A stretch of DNA of 64,000 nt from Ctenosaura bakeri (taxonomy: Eukaryota; Chordata; Lepidosauria; Squamata; Iguanidae): contig CAOLHI010000556.1 in assembly GCA_948474755.1 (NCBI GenBank), positions 1-64,000 on the forward strand, read 5' to 3'. A program made the translations under genes and the position numbers. Of this stretch, positions 56,101-64,000 are shown in pieces (position 1 is the first letter of the stretch; each line of letters starts with the position of its first letter). The notes under the pieces were generated by a model. The model searched no databases. It was not told where the DNA came from and saw only the letters and a program-made list of their open reading frames with translations.

Positions 56101-56907
56101 GGGTTTCCAGACAATTGGCTGCAATATAGACGATTATATGAGCTGTACAAAATAGATTTATCTAATGAGGGGATACAGGAAAAAAACCCAAATGTTAGAC
56201 AGTTGGATATTCAATATTTAATTGGGAAGGAACATATTATTGGAAAAATCTATCATATATTATTAAAATTAGAATTAGAGCATGAGGTAATTAAGGATTA
56301 TATGATTAAGTGGTCGCGAGACCTGGGATACTCTATTGACTTATTTGAATGGACAAAATTATGGACTAGAAATATAAAATTTACTAGAAGTGCATATTTG
56401 AAAGAGAATTTTTACAAAATGCAATTCAGATGGTATATTACACCCCAATTAATTGCTAAAACATCTGAAAACTATCCTAATAAGTTCTGGAAATGTGGCG
56501 AGAAAGTAGGGACATTTTTTCATATATGGTGGGAATGTAAAAAGGCTAAAGAATACTGGAATGTTATTCATGATCAAATTAATCAAATATTAGGAATATA
56601 TTTGTTATGTAATCCGGAGTTATATTTATTAAATATGTTTAAGGTAGTGAATGTACAATATCAAAAGGAACATGGGAGGTTATTATTGTATATGGTAACG
56701 GCAGCAAGAATTCTTTATGCCTCAAAATGGAAAAATACAGACATTCCTACGAAAAAAGATTGGTTAATTAAATTGTATGAAATGTTTCAAATGGATCTGC
56801 TAACCGCTATGTTAAATGAGAAGATGGATAGAAATAAGATAGTAAAGGAATGGGCTCCAATGAATAAATTATGGAAAGATAATTGGAAGGATATTTTTAT
56901 TGTATGA
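53107..56907 (+). pseudogene. L1 ORF2: endonuclease, reverse transcriptase, Cys motif; five frame breaks
   Basis: The likely ATG at 53107 opens the APE-type endonuclease: WNVNG (53131), QETH (about 53218), GDWN (about 53523), SRID and SDHS (about 53793) retain the catalytic residues. The reverse transcriptase follows: APGTDGFTAVFYK, FVDAEKAFDNLNW, GMRQGCPISPLLF and FADDL (55215-55229). The C-terminal Cys-His motif C-G-E-K..H-I-W-W-E-C is at about 56497-56540. Reading breaks at five places: extra A in runs at 54103-54110, 54173-54177 and 55403-55410, a missing T at 54575-54579, and a 22-bp duplication at 55169-55212. No nonsense substitution was seen outside these. Allowing for them, the length is 3777 nt, an exact multiple of three, about 1258 residues, the usual size. 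Confidence 0.93.
55169..55212 (+). repeat. 22-bp tandem duplication in L1 ORF2
   Basis: The 22-mer starting CAGGAGATATTTAAATT occurs at 55169-55190 and again at 55191-55212, immediately before the FADD codons. It shifts the frame by one. Confidence 0.95.
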
Positions 56908-57301
56908 GGATTTAATAGTAACGATAAAGATAATATACTCTATATCTTAAATACATCTGGTTAAATATTTTTATAGCTTTGGAGGTTAAGGATGATGGAT
57001 ATAAGCAGTGTTGAGATTTTAATAGACAGATAAATATTAAATGTATAGATAAATATTAAATTTACTCTCAGGATAGATATGGTATATTTTATATATAGAG
57101 TTGATGTTTTTTCTATTCTCTTTTATTTTCTCTATTATTTTTCATGTCTTTTGCTTTCTCTTTATATTTCTATCACTTTTTTCATATGATTTCATTTAGA
57201 TGGACATGTTATTATTAATACTGTGTAATTTATGTCTGCTCTTTTTTTTTCTGATTGCCTGTATAATTTGGTAATTTAATAAAATAAATTTTTTTAAAAA
57301 A

Positions 57302-57790
57302 GAAAGGGTGACAGCAATGCATCATCACTTTGGGGAGACATGGGCAAGAGCAGTACCTCTTCTTAGTAGGAGAATGGACAACGGTTTTTGGGTGAGAACC
57401 AGGTAACATAGTGGTTCCCACAGCTAGAGTGTAGGCTGGCTCTGTGCTGTCCAACTTCAGAATCCCTGGGTGAGAGGCAGGAATGGTTGGGGAAAAAACT
57501 GGAATGTCTCAGGTGACAGATGAATACTGTGACTATTGTGATTGCTTTGTCTGACCTGCTACATTGACATTTTGCTTCAGTTGTTTTGTATTTCTGTGTT
57601 TGTTTTGTCTGTAAATGTGCATGGATGAGAGTGCACTCAGGTGAGAGTAGAAGAATGAACTGCCCCTATTGATATAATCTTGGGCAAAGGGAGGTATGGA
57701 CAGGCCAGGTATGAGAAAGATGGGATTTTAAAACTATCCTATTTTTCAGTCCATCCCCCATCTCTCAAGATCCAGAGTGGCCTGTCAGTC
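57302..57790. other. L1 3' target copy and unassigned sequence
   Basis: 57302-57312 is the L1 target duplication. The rest may be the 5' region of the following LINE, to judge by its position, but I recognise nothing directly. Confidence 0.4.
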
Positions 57791-58139
57791 CACCCTCTGT
57801 TCTGCTGGTGCTCCTGCTAAAAGCCAGGTCAGTCTGTAATAAAACAACCATCGTTCACTATCTGGTTGTAGAGAAACAGGCTGACCTGATATGTGTTACA
57901 GAGACCTGGGCGGATGAGCTTGGTGATGTCAGCTTGTCCCAGCTTTGTCCACCTGGGTACTCAATGCAACAACAACTGAGACTGGGGCCTCAGGGGGAGG
58001 GGGAGAAGCTGCTGTCATCCATAAGGATTTTATTACTCTCACAAGGGAGACCATCCATTCTAGCACTGACTTTGAGGGTCTGTACCTTGTGTTGGGCCAA
58101 AGAGGCAGAACAGGGATGCTGCTGTGACAAAGTTGTTTT

Positions 58140-59240
58140 GGAAGTCAACTATTTGGAATGCAAATGCAACTTCATGGTGGGTTGCTCGACAACAGAAATA
58201 GAACTTCAAGATTTAAACCCAGCACAGTGATGTGTGTGGGACAGGTTTATGGATGATAGGAATTATACATAAGGCAGAGAATCTGTTTGTAAAGAGAACT
58301 TTCAATGAGATCTTGGCCAGAGCAGGGAGGCTGAGTTGTTTTTAAGCATCTGAGAAAAAGATACAGAGAACTGGTGTCTAAGGCTGAAAGTTATTGCTAT
58401 AGACTGTCAGGAGTTGAAACTGGTAAATGTAATAACACTGTACTTAATATGAACCTTCACAAGATACTTCATTTCTAATGTTACTATAATAAAAGGTACA
58501 GTTTATTTTATAACTAATGAATCAGCCTGAGTTGTCTGAAGTTACTGATAAGGAAAAAATGACTGTACAGTTGCCCCTCAACTTTCACGAGGATTTAGAG
58601 AGCAGAACCCTTGGAAAAGTTAAAAAAAAAACCACACAAATAACTCCCACCCAAGTGAGCACTCCCCCTCATTCCCTTCCAGGGCTCCCCCCGCCCCTCA
58701 ATTCACTTGTGTTTCACCCAGCCACGCTGCTTCCAGGCTCACAGCAATAGACAAGTGAATGGCAGAGAGCGACCATCATGTGCATGTGCTTCCCCCTCTC
58801 TGCCCCATTTACTTGCATATCACCCAGCCACGCTGCATTCTAGGCTCACGGGTGATAGGCAAGTGAATGTGAGGGGGTGTCAGCCACACATGCATATGCT
58901 TTCTCCCCTCCCCTCCCCCATTCACTTGCATTTTTCCCAGGCACACTGCCTTCCAGGCTCACAGACAACAGGTAAGTGAATGGAAGAGGGGCAGCAACAT
59001 GGCAGGAGAAGGCAGGCATGCGGGACTGCATCCTGCCATTCGCTTGCCTTTTGGCCAGGTCTATGGAAGGAAGACATGTATACCTGGGCAAAAGATATTG
59101 GAATAGGAATGGAGAAGGGGGGAAAGCAAGCAGGCGCCTCACAAATAATCAAGTTTGTGAAGGTCAAACCTGCAAATAAGGAGGGAGGACTGTACTACCA
59201 TACATAAACTATGTGGTTCTGAGGCAACACTTAAGACCCT
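58140..59240. other. DNA interrupting the EN-RT LINE
   Basis: Separates the two halves of the endonuclease. Contains a Tigger-type MITE (58568-59192). The flanks 58230-58565 and 59195-59235 are unassigned; AATAAAAGGTACAGTTTATT near 58488 could be a polyadenylation region of an LTR, but no LTR ends were seen. Confidence 0.5.
58568..59192. mobile_element. Tigger/pogo-type MITE with TA target duplication and internal tandem repeat
   Basis: Ends CAGTTGCCCCTCAACTTTCA and AAATAAGGAGGGAGGACTG are imperfectly inverted with TA on each side (58566-58567, 59193-59194). The interior has about 2.6 units of a 106-113 bp repeat starting at 58701, 58807 and 58920 (ATTCACTTG..CACCCAGCCACGCTGC..CAAGTGAATG). 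ORFs on both strands here come from the repeat. Related by ends to the element at 31539. Confidence 0.85.
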
Positions 59241-60300
59241 AGCCCTTTTAGACAGAGGTGGCGGTGGTGGTATTGGCGAACCTCCGGACTATGGTTCTGG
59301 AGGACTGTCTTGCCAAAACCTGCTCAGGACTTCATGGCTACCATGACAACCATGCATCTTTCTCAGTATATCATTGATCTAACACATGGCAGGTGTACTT
59401 GTTTTTGCTATTGGCAGATGGAGGATGATTCAGTTTTAGGGTGTGTACATCAACCTGTTTGTTGTGGTCAGATCACTTCCTTAGGAAGTTTGGTTTGGCA
59501 GTAGCAGTGGGAGATTATTTAAGATTAAAATTTTCAAAAATATTTCATTGTGCCTACTATATGGCAGTGAAGATGGCAAAATCAACTTACTGTGCTATTC
59601 TGTCTCAAACACACCGTCAAGCACTGTCCAGGTGGTGAATAGCCTATTGGAGTCAGGCTCAGAAAGCAGGATTAGAGCCCTTGGCTGCCTGCTCTGATAA
59701 ATTTGCCAAGTTGCAGAGCAGAAAGTTGTTTATATTTGTTCAGAATTTGATGCAAAATCAAGGGAGGTATCCAATGCACCATCTTGTTAATTTTCTTGGT
59801 ATCAGTTTCAGTTGTTGGAGCCTGATGTTGCAGACAAGATACTTGAATCAGTCCATCTCACCACATGTAGTCTTGATTTACCCATCTTGGCTCTCAAGAT
59901 CTAGCAAATGTAAATTGATTCGGTGTGTCCAAAGGATGGTAAATGCCTTACTTTGTCAGGGGAATGTGCCTTGTGCCTTGAAGGAGGCTGTATTGCATCC
60001 TTTCCTGAAAAGGATCTCCTTGGACTGAGAAGTATGTGAAAACTACTGCCCTGTCACTAATATTTGGGCCAGGTGACTGAATACGTGGTGGCTAGGCAGC
60101 TTCAGATGTTCTTGAAGGAAACAGATTATCTAGATGCACTTCAGTCTGATTTCAGGCCAGGGCACGGTACCGAGACAGTCTTGGCTATTCTAACTGATAA
60201 CCTACACTAGGGGAAAGACCAAGGAACTGCTACCCCAATGATACTCTTAGGTCTCTCAGGAGCTCTTGATGCATACTTGCCCCTCAAGATCTTTTTGTTC

Positions 60301-60908
60301 TCATGTGTTTATATGGAAATAAAAAGTTGCAGCTGATGCCAGGAACTGCTAGGAAACAGGGACAACAGAAACTAAAACTGAGTATCTTTTTTAAAAAGAG
60401 AACTCAGAGAACTACAGAAACAAATACCGCAACCTCATGGCAGGTTTGGCCCAGATGCAGGAGTTCTCTGTCTCCATGAAGTTAAAAGACCTGCTTTTTC
60501 AAGATTACCTACGATATGAATTGCTCCAATTTTTAAATGAATATGTGAAGGACAAGTATTAAGTATCGTACATTGTGTTTCCCCTCCAGAAAACCAAAGG
60601 AGATTTGCAAATGTGTTTGCAGACATTTTGGAGGTTAATGAGAAAATCCTTCTTGTCTTTGATACCACATTTGGAAATTTAGCAGTTCAAGCTAGACAGT
60701 TGGTTTGACTACAGCTTTGTGCTTATTTTTGTAAAAACTGGAGTTGTGAATATTAATCACCAGTAATAAAACAAATGGATAAAAGCACTCACGAAACTGA
60801 CCAAAAAAAAAATGATAAGCTTGTTCTCCACTAATCCCAGACAAAGAGGGTGTCACTACATAAAGTTTTTGGGGACTTTCTGGGTTGATCAAAAGACAAC
60901 TAAGGATG
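60301..60908. other. Unassigned sequence with a short helical-looking ORF
   Basis: The plus frame 60395-60562 encodes about 55 residues including MAGLAQMQEFSVSMKLKDLL and FQDYLRYELLQFLNEYVKDK. It looks helical and non-random, but stops bound it on both sides and I recognise no family. It could be a processed-pseudogene or transposon fragment. Confidence 0.35.
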
Positions 60909-61337
60909 AATCATAGAATCATAGAAATGTAGAGCTGGAAGAGACCACACGAGCCATCCAGTCCAACCCCCTGCCATGCAGGAACACCCTCAAAGCACTC
61001 CCAACAGATGGCCATCTAGCCTCTGCTTAAAAACCTCCAAGGAAGGAGACTCTACCACACTCTGAGGCAGCATATTCCACTGCCAGACAGCTCTGGCCGT
61101 CAGAAAGTTCTTCCTGAGGTTCAAGTGGAATCTCCTTTCCTGCAGCTTGAATCCATTGCTCCTTGTCCTGGTCTCTGGAGCAGCAGAAAACAAGCCCTCT
61201 CCTTCCTCTATATGGCATCCCTTCAAATACTTAAACATGGCTATCATGTCCCCTCTTAACCTTCTCTTCTGCAGACTAAACATACCAAGCTCTCTAAGTC
61301 TATCCTCATAGGGCATGGCTATCCTCATAGGGCATGG
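60909..61337 (-). mobile_element. CR1 LINE 3' fragment with 19-bp repeat at its 5' junction
   Basis: The minus frame contains MPYEDRLRELGMFSLQKRRL then RGDMIAMFKYLKGCH and SPSLEVFKQRLDGHLLGVL, the C-terminal end of CR1 ORF2, and the octamer 3' end at about 60911 ('tcatagaatcatagaaatg'). At the 5' junction ATCCTCATAGGGCATGGCT is tandemly repeated (61302-61320, 61321-61337). The nominal 147-codon ORF starts in flanking DNA at 61433, so its first 35 or so residues are not CR1. Confidence 0.93.
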
Positions 61338-62854
61338 GATGAAGATCTGACACTGGGCTTGCATAGCGTAAATCACCACTTGAGAACTTACACAGTGGTT
61401 GTGCTTCACCACCCTAATAGTTGTTGGTGACAATGTGCAACTGATTGTATATCTGACAGTTCAATAGAATGTGCCATTATTGCAGAAAGGTGAGTGCACA
61501 CTGTGTAATGAAGGAATAGGTTGATCAATAACCAGGGCAAAGTCCATCCAGAACACTGGGTAGTTGCACTAGGAATTACCTGTGATGAGAAGAAGGAAAT
61601 CAGGTGGAACTGACAAGAGTGAAGGTAATTGGGAAACTGAGAAGTGCAGAAGGAAGAGAGAAAAGAAGATATCCCTCCGCTTAAGGAAAGAGGCCAGAAG
61701 AGGCATCTTCTCTGTGATAATCGTCTGGGAACAGAGAGGACGAATATAAGAAAGAGGAGATTTTCTCGATTAAAGTGAGAAAGATTCAGGAAGGATGAAA
61801 GAAAATTGTAGTTGAGGATAAAGAACCTGCTAAATATGGAAGGGAAGAGTATGTGAGGAGATAAGAATAAGTAAGAATACTAAGTAATAAGAGGCACATG
61901 GAAGAGGAAGGGAAAACATAGCTTCCTTACTTAGGGCCTTTGGATTTGCAAATTCTACCTCAAATAAGGAGGCAGTTTCCAAAGGGAAATTAGATGCTAA
62001 GGTAGAATGATGCGCCTATCAGTTAACTGTGTCTAGATTTGCATCATCATTTTGTGTCCATCCCTATAGTACTGTATTGTGACTTACGGACCTACTAATT
62101 TTCAGTTCCTTCAAAAGTGTCCTGAGGGTAGAAAGTTTGAAAAAGTCAAAGCATAAGAAAGATAATCTGAGACTGAATACTTTTCCTTTTCTTTGGTGGG
62201 TTTCCTTCTTTAGACAACCAGTTTGAATGGTACCATATCTTTACAGACTTTTTGCATTTGTAAAAGGGTCTGAAAAAAATCTGCTTTTCAAACATCATAA
62301 GTTATTTTGTTAAAGTTCAGTGTGTCTTACAAGTTGAATTTACTCAAAATCATACCCAAATAGTCTTTATCAGTGTACAAAGGGATCTTATATTGAGACT
62401 GAGACTAACTTTACTTAGTGTCAACGGTGCTACAAGATCCCTTTGAACATTGAACTTACGCAATTAGAAGTAAGCAACTTTTGAGTTCAATATACTTAAG
62501 TTACAGAGATAACACTGCACAGGACTGAAGTCATGTCCTGCAAAATTTTGTGATATTTTATTAGCAGCTTGTTTGCTTATGTCACATATCTGTGTTTTAC
62601 AGTACAGCTAGTAGCCAGAATGTTTGTTTCTATAGGTAAGATATATGTAGATATCCTGATGGTATTATTATGATTTCTTCTTGGGTCTGACATTAAAGCA
62701 GCTGTCATAATGATCTCTTCCACTTCAAGATTTATCACTATACCACAATCACCATGCTGTTGAAACAGCCATTAAAAATAGAACTAAATATAAGTCCATT
62801 AAAATATATTCATTATTTTGCATTCTAATCCTTAGTGCAAGGAATTTTCATATG
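61338..62854. other. Unassigned sequence
   Basis: Nothing recognised over 1.5 kb; no credible ORF. Confidence 0.4.
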
Positions 62855-64000
62855 ATTCATAGAAACATAGAATCATAGAGTTGGAAGAGACCCCAGAGGT
62901 CATAGAGTCCAACTCCCTGCTATGTAGGAACACCCATAAAAGCATTTCCAACAATGGCCATCCAGCCTCTGCTTAAAAACCTCCAAAGAAGGAGACTCTA
63001 CCACACTCTGAGGCAGCATATTCCACTGCCAGACAGCTCTGACCGTCAGGAAGTTCTTCCTGAGGTTCAAGTGGAATCTCCTTTCCTGCAGCTTGAATCC
63101 ATTGCTCCTTATCCTAGTCTCTGGAGCGGCAGAGAACAAGCCTGCTCCCTCCTCAACATGACATCCCTTCAAATATTTAAACATGGCTATCATGTCCCCT
63201 CTTAACCTTCTCTTCCACAGACTAAACATACCCAGCTCCCTAAGCTATTCCTCATAGGGCATGGCTTCCAGATCCTTCACCATTTTGGTCACCCTCCCCT
63301 GGACACGTTCCAGCTTGTCGATATCCTCCTTGAATTGAGGTGCCCAGAACTGGACACAGTATTCCAAATGAGGCCTAACCAATGCAGAATAGAGTGGTAC
63401 CATCACCTCCCTCGATCTAGACACCATACTCCTATTGATGCAACCAAGAATCGGGTTGGCTTTCTTGGCTGCCGCATCACACTGCTGACTCATGTTCAGC
63501 TTGTGATCTACCAAGATTCCTAGATCCTTTTCACACGTACTGCTGTCCAGCCATGCATCACCCATCCTATATTTGTGCATTCCATTTTTTCTGCCGAAGT
63601 GCAGGACCTTACATTTATCTCTGTTGAAATTCATTTTGTTAGCTTGGGCCCAGCTCTCCAATCTGCCAAGGTCATTTTGAATTTTGATCCTGTCCTGTGG
63701 TGTATTAGCAACCCCTCCCAATTTGGTATCATCTGCAGATTTGATCAGCATGCCCTCCACTCCTTCATCCAAGTCATTGATGAAGATGTTGAATAGCACT
63801 GGGCCCAAGACAGAACCCTGTGGCACCCCACTAGTCACTTCTCTCCAGGATGAAAAGCAGCCATTCATGATCACCCTTTGGGTTCTGTCAGTCAATCAAT
63901 TACAAATCCACCTAACAGTAGCCCTGTCCAGATTGCATTTTACTAGCTTCTTTGCAAGAATGTCATGGGGAACTTTGTTGAAGGCCTTACTGAAATTGAG
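62855..64000 (-). mobile_element. CR1 LINE, RT to 3' end, continues past the window
   Basis: The longest CR1 here. Minus frame 63895-63245 (216 codons) holds [20 protein letters not shown] and SADDTKLG (residues 53-60), where the family has FADD; a shift then leads to 63229-62900 (GMFSLWKRRLRGDMIAMFKY..SPSLEVFKQRLDGH). Upstream of a TGA near 63893 the RT continues to the window edge with KAFNKVPHDILAKK, where the usual aspartate of KAFDKVPHD is asparagine. The 3' end with octamers is at 62855. The two RT substitutions hit catalytic positions, so the protein would be dead even without the frameshift. Plus-strand ORFs are shadows. Confidence 0.95.

Larger units (their letters stand above)
52349..57301 (+). 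mobile_element. L1 LINE, 5'-truncated, with 11-bp target duplication
   Basis: A 4.95-kb vertebrate L1 beginning inside ORF1 and running through ORF2, an AT-rich 3' UTR (56908-57275) and an AATAAAATAAA signal plus A-rich tail. GAAAGGGTGAC occurs at 52338-52348 and 57302-57312, defining both ends. Codon use is strongly AT-rich compared with the CR1 copies. No 5' UTR promoter is included, so this copy could not transcribe itself even if its ORFs were open. Confidence 0.95.
57800..60300 (+). mobile_element. Decayed EN-RT LINE (L2/CR1-like), interrupted
   Basis: Endonuclease start: ARSVCNKTTIVHYLVVEKQA then DLICVTETWADE (57823-57918), continuing in a shifted frame as RETIHSSTDFEGLYLVLGQR (to about 58125). 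After roughly 1.1 kb of foreign DNA, the endonuclease end appears (QDFMATMTTMHLSQYI near 59327 and WSDHF near 59466). Reverse transcriptase text follows near 60100-60210 (LKETDYLDALQSDFRPGHGT then ETVLAILTDN). Many stops and shifts; truncated before the catalytic YADD box. Clade assignment (L2 versus CR1-like) is by look only. Confidence 0.75.

Noticed and set aside
58517..59207. Several histidine/serine-rich ORFs on both strands
   Set aside because: They translate the 106-113 bp tandem repeat of the Tigger-type MITE.

Overview
The window is repeat-dense nuclear DNA of a squamate reptile, most likely a lizard. The diagnosis rests on co-occurring repeat families: CR1 LINEs with octamer (ATTCTATG-type) 3' ends, tRNA-derived SINEs ending in a BovB-like tail and (CAA)n (Sauria-SINE type), BovB LINE fragments, an AT-rich L1, a DIRS/Ngaro-like tyrosine-recombinase element, Helitrons, hAT, Tigger and Harbinger-like MITEs. 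I found no host protein-coding gene, no RNA gene and nothing prokaryotic. Almost all short ORFs are chance or lie in transposon remains, so the stretch reads as intergenic or intronic.

Layout. 0-10 kb: unassigned DNA, an LTR-like block (about 2.1-3.0 kb), a CR1 with readable reverse transcriptase (3.2-4.3), a Helitron with intact ends (4777-5581), a second LTR-like block (7.1-7.7), and a DIRS/Ngaro-like remnant (7.7-9.6: tyrosine recombinase end plus SGNH-hydrolase-like ORF) split by a hAT element with a perfect 8-bp target duplication. 10-20 kb: mostly unassigned, a CR1 tail, a 1-kb inverted-repeat element (14582-15626), a SINE, a third LTR-like block, and a tetranucleotide microsatellite. 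20-32 kb: several foldback MITEs, one nested inside another with both 3-bp target duplications readable; a BovB fragment; a decayed LTR retroelement with a protease-like motif and a GC-rich MITE in its LTR (23.7-26.3); a Tigger-type MITE. 32-47 kb: scattered CR1, SINEs and MITEs, a 45-bp Z-DNA-prone tract, and a hAT inserted in a MITE (43-44.2). 47-52 kb: SINEs, a BovB fragment and a second Helitron copy. 52.3-57.3: a 5'-truncated L1 flanked by an 11-bp target duplication, with an almost readable ORF2. 57.8-60.3: a decayed EN-RT LINE broken by a Tigger MITE and other sequence. 60.9-64: two CR1 copies on the minus strand, the last running off the window.

The features do not form a pathway. What links them is order of insertion: Helitron into an older foldback repeat, hAT into DIRS, MITE into CR1, MITE into MITE, hAT into MITE, Tigger MITE within a LINE. 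These nestings give relative ages and target-site signatures. The most interesting items are the recombinase/SGNH remnant, the Helitron family carrying a MITE fragment, and the L1 whose frame breaks are nearly all homopolymer indels.
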